15,811 bases of DNA from contig WFYB01000206.1 of assembly GCA_015490315.1 (NCBI GenBank), forward strand, positions 1-15,811, given 5' to 3'. Below the pieces are notes generated by a model. It did no database searches. It had not been told where the DNA came from and worked only from the letters and a program-made list of their open reading frames with translations. Shown here piece by piece: positions 1-6,960 of this stretch. Position 1 is the first letter of the stretch; every line of letters starts with the position of its first letter. The DNA comes from Sulfurovum sp. (GTDB lineage Bacteria > Campylobacterota > Campylobacteria > Campylobacterales > Sulfurovaceae). The translations under genes were made by a program, and so were the position numbers.

Positions 1-88
1 CTTTTGGTACACCGCCTCCATTTGATTTAGCAGCAGAAGATTGAATTCTTGCAGCTGCCGATTTAGTCATTTTGCTTGATTTAGCCAT
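1..88 (-). CDS. small SMP-like (seed maturation protein-type) protein, 3' part cut by window edge
   Basis: The minus strand from an ATG at 88 reads 29 codons beginning MAKSSKMTKSAAARIQSS and ending at the window edge with ...SNGGGVPK. A strong AAGGAG ribosome site lies about 6 nt upstream (plus 94-99). The pattern AAARIQSxxAKxxGGGVPK matches what I remember of small bacterial proteins resembling the plant SMP/LEA domain, usually annotated hypothetical. Such proteins are basic, Ala/Ser-rich and probably disordered; a role in stress or nucleic-acid association is only inferred. It is divergent from the gene at 173, and the two share a short promoter region with an inverted repeat. The C-terminus is not visible. 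Confidence 0.7.
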   Translation of the reverse strand, partial: MAKSSKMTKSAAARIQSSAAKSNGGGVPK

Positions 89-109
89 TTTGACTCCTTT
101 ATATTTATT

Positions 110-144
110 CCTAAACCTAATGTTTAGGTTGATAAAAGTATAAA
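110..144. promoter_or_regulatory. divergent promoter region with palindromic operator-like site
   Basis: An inverted repeat CCTAAAC-ctaat-GTTTAGG occupies 110-128; a second register, AACCTAA-tgt-TTAGGTT, occupies 114-130. A plus-strand -10-like TATAAA lies at 139-144, placing its -35 region inside the palindrome. A minus-strand -10-like TATACT (plus 137-142) overlaps it, which would put the start of the leftward transcript within the palindrome. A repressor bound here would affect both flanking genes. The repeat is seen directly; the operator role is inferred. Confidence 0.45.
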
Positions 145-172
145 ATAAGAGAAAGGGACATTTAGAGACAAT

Positions 173-523
173 ATGAACACTGAATTAAAAGAAAAACAAA
201 AACTTTTAAAAGATTGGTTAAAAAAGCTTGGACTCTCACAACCTGTTTTTGCTGAAAGAGTTTTTTATTATATAAATGACTCTGATAATGAAAAGGAAAT
301 AAAGCAATTTATTGAGAGATTTAAAAAGGCTATTCTTAGAGATTCAACAGATATAAAATTAATTGAAAGTTATCTTGATATACTTTTTGAACAAAATGAA
401 TTTTTAAAGCTTGGTTTAGTTAAGCCTCAATTTCATTATGAAAATGATTTTGACGATAAATTTAATAAAAAGATGAAAGAAATATCACAAACTATTTCGG
501 AACAACTAAAAGAAGCTGACTGA
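173..523 (+). CDS. small acidic/lysine-rich protein of unknown function
   Basis: This 116-aa open frame starts at ATG 173 and has only a weak purine-rich stretch (AGAGA, 164-168) as ribosome site. I do not recognise the family. The protein is highly charged and mostly helical, with no signal peptide or membrane segment. Residues about 14-30 (WLKKLGLSQPVFAERV) resemble the first helices of a helix-turn-helix (Cro/CI-like) fold, where LSQxxFAxxV is typical, but the recognition helix is not convincing. If it is a DNA-binding protein, the palindrome just upstream would be a natural autoregulatory site; that is inference. Its base composition is much more AT-rich than the genes from 601 on, which suggests an accessory origin. 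Confidence 0.65.
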   Translation: MNTELKEKQKLLKDWLKKLGLSQPVFAERVFYYINDSDNEKEIKQFIERFKKAILRDSTDIKLIESYLDILFEQNEFLKLGLVKPQFHYENDFDDKFNKKMKEISQTISEQLKEAD

Positions 524-570
524 TATGTATAACCAAACAAAAATCACCCACCCCATTAACACTTTTCCCC

Positions 571-595
571 TATAATACACAAAAAATCAAAGGAG
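571..595 (+). promoter_or_regulatory. -10 box and ribosome binding site of the cytochrome gene
   Basis: A perfect TATAAT lies at 571-576, with no good -35 hexamer at the usual distance, as is common in this phylum. AAAGGAG at 589-595 sits 5 nt before the ATG at 601 and fixes that start. Confidence 0.55.
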
Positions 596-600
596 AAACT

Positions 601-1164
601 ATGAAACATCTATCACTCATCACATCTATACTCGTAGCAAGCACAGCGCTGATGGCGCAGCCGGCAGAACCAACCGAAATAAAAAAAGAGGGGATCGGCT
701 ATATCAAAATGCTTGGCAAAGCACTCAAAAGTGAACTCAAACAGCACCTCCAAGCTGACAAAACAGGTCTTGAGGCGATCAACTTCTGTTCGACCAAAGC
801 GCAGGCGATCACTGCAGAGGTCAACAAGCAGCTGCCGTCTTATGCCAAGGTCAGACGTACCGCACTCAAGGTCAGAAACCTCGCCAACTCACCAGATGAG
901 ACCGATGTCAAGGTAATGAAAGCCTACGAAGCGAAGATCGAGCAGGGCACTTTCGATCCCAAAGATATCGAAGTGGTCAAAGCAGGGGAGACCTATCGTG
1001 TCTACAAACCGCTGCTTGCCCAGAAAGTCTGCCTCAAGTGCCACGGTACCCAGATCGATCCAAAGATCCAAGCCACGATCAAAAAGTACTACCCAAAAGA
1101 CCAGGCAACAGGCTTCAAAGAGGGCGATCTCCGCGGTGTGATCGTAGCAGAGATCAAGAAGTAA
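601..1164 (+). CDS. periplasmic c-type haem protein, DUF3365 (Tll0287-like) family
   Basis: This 187-aa protein starts with a Sec signal peptide (hydrophobic residues 5-18, likely cleavage after LMA at 19). The body matches the DUF3365/Tll0287-like domain: a Cys in the N-terminal helix (NFCSTKA, C63), the conserved stretch VRRTALKVRNLANSPDE (84-100), and one haem c-binding motif CLKCH at 144-148 near the C-terminus. The family is thought to be a PAS-like haem sensor or electron carrier in the periplasm, also found fused to signalling proteins. Here it is free-standing, so a soluble redox or sensor role is inferred. Haem attachment would need the cell's cytochrome c maturation system. It is convergent with the methyltransferase; the stop codons are 6 bp apart. 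Confidence 0.85.
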   Translation: MKHLSLITSILVASTALMAQPAEPTEIKKEGIGYIKMLGKALKSELKQHLQADKTGLEAINFCSTKAQAITAEVNKQLPSYAKVRRTALKVRNLANSPDETDVKVMKAYEAKIEQGTFDPKDIEVVKAGETYRVYKPLLAQKVCLKCHGTQIDPKIQATIKKYYPKDQATGFKEGDLRGVIVAEIKK

Positions 1165-1179
1165 ACCCTCTTACTTCTT
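1156..1179. terminator. symmetric hairpin spanning both convergent stop codons
   Basis: AAGAAGTAA (1156-1164) and TTACTTCTT (1171-1179) form a perfect 9-bp stem with a 6-nt loop. Both convergent genes end in the codons AAG AAG TAA, so each arm is the last three codons of one gene. It could act as a bidirectional terminator, but the stem is AT-rich and only a short T-run follows on the plus side, so termination is uncertain. Confidence 0.35.
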
Positions 1180-1782
1180 TGCCGTTATCAAAAAGACTGT
1201 GAAGTCTCTGTGCGGTTTTTTGATCGTCGAAGCGGTATCAAAGTGCACATCCCTAAAGCCGACTTCTTCTGCGATAGCCTGCAGTGCTTCGCGGTCAAAA
1301 CCGTGATGAAAGACACCGGTATTGTCAGAGTGAAAGCTGCCATCCTCACTGTCAAGATCAGCGATCGCTATAAACCCGCCATCTTTGAGCATCTCATAAA
1401 ACTTCCTAAAGAGTGATAGCGTATCCTCGAGGTGATGGATCGTCATCGAGGAGATGATCCCGTCAAACCTACGATCAAGGGTCTCACTGCTCAAATCTTT
1501 TTGCACGATCTCGGTCTCGCAGGCAAACGCGTCACACTTGGTCTCAAACTCCTTGAGCATAGAAGGGGAGTTGTCTACTGCAATGATCTTGCCGACAAAG
1601 GGTGCAATGAAATAACTGAGCAGTCCGGTACCCGCACCGAAGTCCATCAGCTCCATCTTTTTATCCAAATCTATATTTTTTACTATTAAGTCAGCGATAC
1701 TTTTGGCATTTTGAACACGTTTGGAACTCATATCCCATGATTTTGATTTGTTTGCGAAGAGATCTTCTTGTTTTTCTTGCAT
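1171..1782 (-). CDS. class I SAM-dependent methyltransferase
   Basis: This 203-aa Rossmann-fold methyltransferase has motif I MDFGAGTGLLS (about 46-56), the acidic end of strand 2 (IIAVDNSPSML), a motif II region (IVQKDLS), FDGIISSMTIHHLED for strand 4 and FIAIADLDSED after LKDGG. That arrangement is typical of the Methyltransf_11/25 group acting on small molecules. The substrate cannot be read from sequence. AAGGA lies about 7 nt before the ATG at 1782. The gene lies 54 bp downstream of tetR on the same strand and may be cotranscribed with it, although a -10-like TATATT in the gap allows a separate promoter. If cotranscribed, it would share the tetR operator array. Confidence 0.85.
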   Translation of the reverse strand: MQEKQEDLFANKSKSWDMSSKRVQNAKSIADLIVKNIDLDKKMELMDFGAGTGLLSYFIAPFVGKIIAVDNSPSMLKEFETKCDAFACETEIVQKDLSSETLDRRFDGIISSMTIHHLEDTLSLFRKFYEMLKDGGFIAIADLDSEDGSFHSDNTGVFHHGFDREALQAIAEEVGFRDVHFDTASTIKKPHRDFTVFLITAKK

Positions 1783-1836
1783 TTATATTCCTTAATATAA
1801 AGTTGATACCTATTCTGATATTATTTAGTATGTGTC

Positions 1837-2490
1837 CTAAAATAGGCTTGTCTTCTTTTCTATCTTAACACTGTCCCAGAAAAACTCGACATGTTTTTCG
1901 AACAATGATACCACAGAAGAGGTTGATTTTTTGTCCATTTTGAGCAAACTCACCTGCATCTGGTAGAAAAAGAGCGGTGAAAAGAACTCATTTGCCAGCA
2001 GCAGGGGGTCTGAGGACTTGATCGTCTCCTCTTGCATCATCATAAAGAGGTAGGAGGAGAGCTTCTTGACATTCTCCTGATAGAAATACTCATTATAGAT
2101 CTCTCGAACACGTTCATTGCGGAAGATCTCCTGCATCAAGAGCTTGAAAAGCGCCTCATTCTGCCCATCAAAGCTCAAAAGCTTGAATTTGGTAGCGATA
2201 CCTGCCAGTAAGGCTTTGCCGCTTTTGGCAGCCTCCTGGGGCTCCTTGTCGTCAAAGAGGTGTACGATCGCAGAGGAGGTCAAGTCACTGATAAGGGTCT
2301 CAAGTATCTCATCTTTGTTCTTGAAGTGGTTATAAAGCGCACTTTGTTTCATCCCCATAGCCCCTGCGATATCTCTTACCGTTGTTGCTTTGTATCCCTT
2401 GGATGAGAAGAGTTTAAGGGCAGTTTTGAGTATTTTCTCTTTGGTTTTGCTTCCCTTGGTAGGGGCGCTGTTTACGCTCTGCTCGGGCAT
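1837..2490 (-). CDS. TetR/AcrR-family transcriptional regulator
   Basis: This 217-aa protein has a standard TetR N-terminal HTH at about residues 16-65: TKEKILKTALKLF, GYKATTVRDIAGAMG, then recognition helix MKQSALYNHFKNKDEIL. The divergent C-terminal half (about 70-217) is the ligand-binding and dimerisation domain. The ligand is unknown. A strong AAAGGAG site a few nt upstream supports the ATG at 2490. Directly upstream lie four copies of a TetR-type palindrome; the nearest starts 25 bp before the ATG, so autoregulation is very likely. Regulators of this type usually control an adjacent efflux or catabolic gene, but the divergent side here has no intact recognisable gene. Confidence 0.92.
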   Translation of the reverse strand: MPEQSVNSAPTKGSKTKEKILKTALKLFSSKGYKATTVRDIAGAMGMKQSALYNHFKNKDEILETLISDLTSSAIVHLFDDKEPQEAAKSGKALLAGIATKFKLLSFDGQNEALFKLLMQEIFRNERVREIYNEYFYQENVKKLSSYLFMMMQEETIKSSDPLLLANEFFSPLFFYQMQVSLLKMDKKSTSSVVSLFEKHVEFFWDSVKIEKKTSLF

Positions 2491-2514
2491 TTCGGCTCCT
2501 TTAAGCTATTAATA

Positions 2515-2656
2515 ATGAACAAATGTTCATTTTATATTTTGTCTCTTTATAAAATTATGAACAAGTGTTCTTTTTATAATTCTACCCATTCCAAACTTAT
2601 GAACAGTTGTTCTTTTTTATAGATTATAAAAAACTACTATATGAACAGATGTTCAC
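2515..2656. repeat. array of four TetR-type operators at exact 42-bp spacing
   Basis: Four 16-bp near-palindromes begin at 2515, 2557, 2599 and 2641: ATGAACAAATGTTCAT, ATGAACAAGTGTTCTT, ATGAACAGTTGTTCTT and ATGAACAGATGTTCAC. The left arm ATGAACA and the core TGTTC are invariant, and the two central bases vary. Starts are exactly 42 bp apart, about four turns of B-DNA, so all sites face the same side. The first three are followed by a T-rich run ending in TTTATA. Location upstream of tetR and palindrome size fit TetR dimers; binding is inferred. Position 2530-2515 lies between a minus-strand -10-like TATAAA (plus 2531-2536) and the tetR start, suiting repression. Confidence 0.8.
2575..2580 (+). 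promoter_or_regulatory. candidate rightward -10 box between operators 2 and 3
   Basis: TATAAT at 2575-2580 follows operator 2 (2557-2572) and precedes operator 3 (2599-2614). The spacer region of this promoter would be covered by one repressor dimer and its start region by the next. It would drive rightward transcription into the gene-poor region. No clear -35 box is visible. Confidence 0.35.
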
Positions 2657-3128
2657 CAAAAGGGCTGCAAGTCCCACATGTGCGATACTTGCGGCGTTTC
2701 AGGTGTTTAGTTCTTATGCAGAAAGTGGAATAGAATTAAAATATATATTTAGTAATATCAATAATTTGCGTATATTTACTATGATATGTACTTTCATTAC
2801 ACTATTTCCTAATGTTTATAAATATATTAATGACTGCTTTTACTTGTGTTAATAGGCAAGCGCTTCAGTTTCCAAAAAGTAATGTAGTGATTTGATAGCG
2901 AACTTGTTTGATCTCTATGTGGATCTGATCTGTTAAACTGAGGACAGCAATATTTTTGCTTTTGGATTCTGCAAAAGTGTATGTACAAATCACTCCGCAG
3001 GGAAGAATCTATATTTTTAATAGAATTTATATTATGTTAACCAAACTGTATCTCTCTTATCATATACAGGTATCTTCTCATGTATCTATTATGATAGTGA
3101 GACAAAAGCATATATACGAAAAGTCTAT
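2657..3128. other. gene-poor AT-rich region downstream of the operator array
   Basis: No recognisable gene is seen in about 470 bp. A 67-codon plus-strand frame (ATG 2649 to 2852) has no ribosome site and an unconvincing protein. A GC-richer island at 2662-2700 can fold as GCTGCAAGT (2664-2672) with ACTTGCGGC (2687-2695), a 9-bp stem with one G-U pair around a loop holding CACATGTG. The rest is AT-rich with scattered stops. It could be a relic of a lost TetR target gene, a small RNA locus, or plain spacer. Confidence 0.5.
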
Positions 3129-4297
3129 CTACTCTTTGTGAGTTGTGATCTCTTTCCCGTAGAATCCATCGGGCATCAGTGCTGTGGCGAGCATCACCTC
3201 GTTGATATCTCTGTGCGCCTGCCAGGTCTCTTTCTCTTGCTTGGATCGCTCCAGCCAAAACTCCTCCAAGGCTTCAGCCAGCGGTAGATATTTGTTGATC
3301 GCCTCGTCTATCTTGGGATCTGTGAGAAGTTTGCGGATGGTGTTGTGATAGTATCTGATACCTTCAAGTCCTATAGCAAGTCCGAGTTCTCTGAAAGCAA
3401 GACGATATTGTGCCGGATAGTGTAAACTCTCGGTGCCAAGAAGCTGCTGTGTACCGATGAGTCCATAGTAGAGCATCTCTGTCGACAATGCAGTGAGCCG
3501 ATCCTCTTCGCCTGTTTTCTCTCTAAGCTCCAGAACCTGTGCCGAACCACTGAAGAGTCCGCCTATGCCCAGAGTGCATCTGTGGTTGCCATCTGCATAC
3601 TGCTGAGCATCTGCCAGAGCCCTTCACGTTCCCTGTTGAGTGAATATCGATCGCCCAGTCCGGCACTCTTGATACCCTCTTCAAGCAATCCGTAGACAAT
3701 ATACCCGTCAAGCGCATCATGCTGTCCCATAGATGTAACAAGCGGAGCGCTCAAGTCGGTACGCATCTTCCAATAAAGCCGCCTCACCCCCTCAGGTGTC
3801 AGATAGCTGAACTTCTCATAGGCAACCGACGCAAGCTCTACTGCCCAGATCAGATAGCTCTCTTTCTTAGTCTCCTGATAGCTTCTGTAGAGTGCCAGCA
3901 TCCATTTGGTCAGATAGTGGAAATACTGTCCATCCTGATCCCACTCCTTTTGCTCATCGTAGGGTGCATCGGACTCTCTCTCCGGCAGCTTCTTTCCGAT
4001 ACGAAGCCCACCGGCTGTAGGATGCAGGCTCCCCTCCTCTTCATCCAGTCCGGAGAGCCAACCGCTTCGGGTATCATCCACTCTGTATCTGCCCAGCACA
4101 CGGTGCACTTCACCGATCAGCTTCTCTGCCAGTTCCCGATAACGGCGATCGCCCTCCAGCCGATAAAGACCCCAGTAGTTACATACGGCAAATGCATCTG
4201 TCCATAGATAACGTACCGGTACAGCGCTACTTTTCTCTATCGAGGTACGCTGCGCAAAGGTCAGCATCAGCTCTTTTGCACTTTCTATTCTATCCAT
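3129..4297 (-). pseudogene. alpha/alpha six-hairpin glycosidase-like gene, frameshifted
   Basis: Two adjacent frames form one protein of about 388 aa. The first (from ATG 4297) reads MDRIESAKELM..., YLWTDAFAVCNYWGLYR, a GWLSGLDEEEGSLHPTAGGLRIGKxLPER stretch, EWDQDGQYFHYLTKWM, LYWKM and SMGQHDALDGY, then stops early at 3563 after TTDALWA. The second continues as LGIGGLFSGSAQVLEL..., then LIGTQQ and GLAIGLEGIRYYH, to 3129. Removing one CT from CACTCTGGG (AG doubled on the plus strand, 3571-3574) restores TTDALGIGGL. The pattern matches a family of all-helical, six-hairpin glycosidase-like proteins of unknown substrate that I recall from varied bacteria. A longer TTG start at 4354 is possible, but the ATG fits the family better. 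A sequencing error cannot be excluded. Confidence 0.7.
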
Positions 4298-4401
4298 AGA
4301 AGTATCATACCATTTTTTGGAAAACAAGAAAAAGGGAGGCAGCCCAAATCTCAAAATAGAAAAGTGGGGAATGCCGTTTTCAATCGAGAATCGGATCGAT
4401 A

Positions 4402-4848
4402 TCAGACAAGCGTCTGATTGAGCGTCGCAACCCCTCTGAATCGGGTGCGTGTCATCGCGTCAGGTACCGCTTGAGTAATCTTGGTATGCATCTGGATCAG
4501 TGTATCGTAGCGGTCGAGTCTAATATCCTTGCCAAAGAGTGCTTCGTTGCCCAGATAACCGAGTATCTCTTCTTTGGTCAAGCGTGTATTTTCAGTAATA
4601 TTTTGTACCATAGCAGCAAGGTGTACTCCATTGGATGAGACAAAGTCCTGACTGATCCTCTCGGCCGCTTCTCTCTCAAGCCCTTTGGCTTCAAGCAGAT
4701 CGGCGATGCCAGACTTGATGAGATTTTGATTTTGATCCTGTGTTGCAGTGATATCACAACCGGTACGAAGGTTGACCTCCGCTACCGCAGGATTGAGTGC
4801 CAATACCGATACAAAAAGTGTTACACGCAGGAAATTTTGTCTATTCAT
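4402..4848 (-). CDS. small secreted protein of unknown function
   Basis: This 148-aa protein has a clear Sec signal peptide (MNRQNFLRVTLFVSVLALNP, probable cleavage after AVA at residue 23). The ATG at 4848 is chosen because it starts the signal peptide and has AAAGGA upstream; an open frame 22 codons longer would overlap the end of the preceding gene. The mature part is about 125 aa, helical and charged, with one Cys (C31) near its start and a TKEEILGYLG segment. I do not recognise the family. It lies 47 bp downstream of the Spy/CpxP-like gene on the same strand, so the two are probably cotranscribed and may work together in the periplasm. Confidence 0.7.
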   Translation of the reverse strand: MNRQNFLRVTLFVSVLALNPAVAEVNLRTGCDITATQDQNQNLIKSGIADLLEAKGLEREAAERISQDFVSSNGVHLAAMVQNITENTRLTKEEILGYLGNEALFGKDIRLDRYDTLIQMHTKITQAVPDAMTRTRFRGVATLNQTLV

Positions 4849-4895
4849 CTTCTGATCCTTTCGATTATGATACTCATTGAAGGTAAATAGCGGGC

Positions 4896-5450
4896 TTATT
4901 TGCCTGCCTGGCACTTCATCATCATTGCTTTGTGCTGCATCTTTTTCTCTCTTTTTTTCATCTGGAGATAGTTGAGCTGTTCAGGCTTGAGGATCGCCTT
5001 GGTCTCTTCAATACATTTGAGATGTGTCATTGTCGCTTCGGCTTCAAGAGAGGCGAGTTTGTTGACTTTATCCTGAAGTTCGGATGCTTTGGTACCCTCT
5101 TTTGCCGCTTTGACGATCTCCTGAGTGAGCGCTTTGATCTGCGGTTTGAGCTTTTTGATTGTTCCGATGGTCTCTTTGCGTACTTGCAGGAGCTTGTTTT
5201 TTTGCTCCGCGGTGAGTCCCAGCCTTGGGTCATCCCAGTTTTTCATCAGCATCTTGGTGTAGTGCGGCAAACCGCGCTTGATCAAAAATGGTGAATGCAT
5301 ACCCTTAAGGTGCATCTTTTTCTTTGAGTGCTTTGCTTGTTTCATCATCCCTGCGCCACATTTGCCTTGTCCGCATTTGGGTGCTTCTGCCTGTGCAGAG
5401 ATCATGATCATCGCGAGTGCTGTGATAGAAGTCAATAGTGTTTTTTTCAT
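4896..5450 (-). CDS. Spy/CpxP-like periplasmic LTxxQ-type protein, metal-ligand rich
   Basis: This 184-aa protein has a signal peptide cleaved after SAQA (about residue 21). The mature N-terminus is rich in possible metal ligands (C26, C31, M35, M36, H41). The helical core carries two LTxxQ-like motifs, LTAEQ (79-83) and LKPEQ (154-158), separated by a long helical hairpin with many Lys and Glu. This is the layout of the Spy/CpxP/CnrX-ZraP group of periplasmic chaperones and metal or envelope-stress sensors. The C-terminus adds a Met/Lys/His-rich tail and a last Cys (C180). Whether it binds metal or acts as a chaperone is inference. AAAGGA lies upstream of ATG 5450. It is first in a likely two-gene operon. 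Confidence 0.8.
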   Translation of the reverse strand: MKKTLLTSITALAMIMISAQAEAPKCGQGKCGAGMMKQAKHSKKKMHLKGMHSPFLIKRGLPHYTKMLMKNWDDPRLGLTAEQKNKLLQVRKETIGTIKKLKPQIKALTQEIVKAAKEGTKASELQDKVNKLASLEAEATMTHLKCIEETKAILKPEQLNYLQMKKREKKMQHKAMMMKCQAGK

Positions 5451-5523
5451 TCTTTTTATCCTTTTGTTTTCTGTTGTTTATACAGTGACAATGGTACACT
5501 TCTTCTATTAACAGGATATTAAT

Positions 5524-6948
5524 CTAAAACCCTCCGCCTGTACGGAACGTCTCGGAGTCAAACATACCGCCAGTATCGGGCAGTCCGAAATTTCCGGACG
5601 AACCTGTTGGACTGTACCAAGGAGAGTCTGCTTCTGCGAAACCGCCGCTGCCGAAATCTGATAGCCAGCCGTTATTCAGCGGACGCTGATGGCGGCTCAT
5701 GCGCTCCCAAGCACCTGCATTGTTCAGCACACCGCCGAGGATCTCCCCGAGTACACTACCCATGGCTACATTGTTGTCAAATCCGGATCGGATATCGTCA
5801 TAGCGGCTTGATTTGAACCTGTGTCTCAGTGCTTCAATCTCACGCAGTGCCTGCAGTTTGGCATCATAGGCTCTGCGGTTTCGTGTGATCTCCTCCTCGA
5901 GATCTGCCTCTTTGTTCTTGAGCTCACCAAGCTGTAGAGAGAGTCTGTCATCTTCTGCCGTATCTGTCCTTTGGCTCAGTGCGTAGAGATCCTCTGCACC
6001 ATAGTGACGCAACCTTTGTCTGATGACCTGCATGATCTGCTCAGCATAGCTGTCTTCATCGGCTAGATAGTTTCTCTGCTCCTGCAGGGCGGTATCGAGC
6101 GCTTTCTCCTGGGCAGCGATCTTCTCATCGAGGCTGTCGACCTCCTGCTGTGCATCGGACGCGATGCGCTTGGCATCCTCAAGTCCTGCTTTGGCTGCTT
6201 CACTTCTCTCCATCTCTACAAGCTTCTGCAACTCAGCTTCATAGGCTTTTTGCTTCTGCGCCGCATGGATCTCAAGCCGCTTGGGTATCTGGGAGAGTGT
6301 CCAGTAGGTAGGACGGTAGGCTTCATAGTCACTCAGGCTCGCAACCCATCCGTCAAGCAGCCGTGTAAGTCCCCCCGCTTTGTATGCACTTGTGCCGTAG
6401 TGTCGGCTGTAGAGGTAGGAGAAGAGTGCATCCTCCTCAAAAGGACGCATCTTCTCCTTGTAGTCAGCGATGGCACTTTGGGCTTTTTGGGCAGTATGTT
6501 TGGCGATCTTTTCTGCCTCTTGGGTGCGGGAAAGCTGTGTAGTATAGGCAGGATTCTCTTTGAGTTTTTGCTGCACCTCCTCTTGTAGATGTGTCACACG
6601 CATAAGTGCCTCTTCGAGTTTGTAGTGTGCCCTGCTTCGCTCCTCTTCTGTCTCTTCGAGTCTTCTGTTCAGGTCGGCGATCTTCTCTTGAAGCCGGTCA
6701 AATGCACCCTGCCGCTGATCGAGCAGCATTTCGATCTCGGAGTACTCCGGATAGAGACTCTCTCCTTGCTCCTCGATCGCATCCAAATGGATCTTGGCGA
6801 TCTCCTTTAGGATCTCCGACTGTGCACGTTTGTTCCGCTGTGTTTGTGCGAAGAGCTGCTCCTTTTGGGTATCAAGTGCAGTGATCTCGCTACGTATTTG
6901 GCGAAGTCTCTTTTCGAGTTCTCCCAGTGTTTCTATACCTCGTATCAT
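5524..6948 (-). CDS. long coiled-coil protein with Gly-rich GGGF tail (third gene of DUF6384 operon)
   Basis: This protein of about 474 aa has two long coiled-coil blocks (about 10-165 and 230-390) either side of a globular aromatic segment (about 173-228, with YSRHYGTSAYKAGGLTRLL and YRPTYW). It ends in a low-complexity Gly/Ser tail finishing TFRTGGGF. No signal peptide or membrane segment is seen. An ATG at 6954 lies only 2 nt from the AAGGAG site (plus 6957-6962), while the one at 6948 is 8 nt away, so 6948 is preferred. The ribosome site overlaps the TAA of the preceding gene, suggesting translational coupling. The enzymatic role is unknown; a scaffold partnering the other two operon proteins is inferred. 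I do not recognise a named family. Confidence 0.8.
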   Translation of the reverse strand: MIRGIETLGELEKRLRQIRSEITALDTQKEQLFAQTQRNKRAQSEILKEIAKIHLDAIEEQGESLYPEYSEIEMLLDQRQGAFDRLQEKIADLNRRLEETEEERSRAHYKLEEALMRVTHLQEEVQQKLKENPAYTTQLSRTQEAEKIAKHTAQKAQSAIADYKEKMRPFEEDALFSYLYSRHYGTSAYKAGGLTRLLDGWVASLSDYEAYRPTYWTLSQIPKRLEIHAAQKQKAYEAELQKLVEMERSEAAKAGLEDAKRIASDAQQEVDSLDEKIAAQEKALDTALQEQRNYLADEDSYAEQIMQVIRQRLRHYGAEDLYALSQRTDTAEDDRLSLQLGELKNKEADLEEEITRNRRAYDAKLQALREIEALRHRFKSSRYDDIRSGFDNNVAMGSVLGEILGGVLNNAGAWERMSRHQRPLNNGWLSDFGSGGFAEADSPWYSPTGSSGNFGLPDTGGMFDSETFRTGGGF

Positions 6949-6960
6949 TCTCATGACTCC

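Noticed and set aside
2515..2656. CRISPR-like array (regular repeats with similar-length spacers)
   Set aside because: Repeats are only 16 bp, palindromic and degenerate, the spacers are AT-rich promoter-like DNA, and a TetR gene lies next to them; an operator array explains it better.
2678..2710. Ten-residue peptide MCDTCGVSGV, like the Cys-rich N-terminus of HypB proteins
   Set aside because: Too short, stops at once, no ribosome site, and it lies within a hairpin; chance resemblance is likely.
2607..2852. Short plus-strand frame (81 codons) after the operator array
   Set aside because: It begins inside operator 3 with a TTG, has no ribosome site, and the predicted protein resembles nothing I know.
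4849..4914. Longer start for the small secreted protein at 4914
   Set aside because: It would overlap the end of the upstream gene and put 22 residues before an otherwise normal signal peptide; ATG 4848 has a ribosome site.
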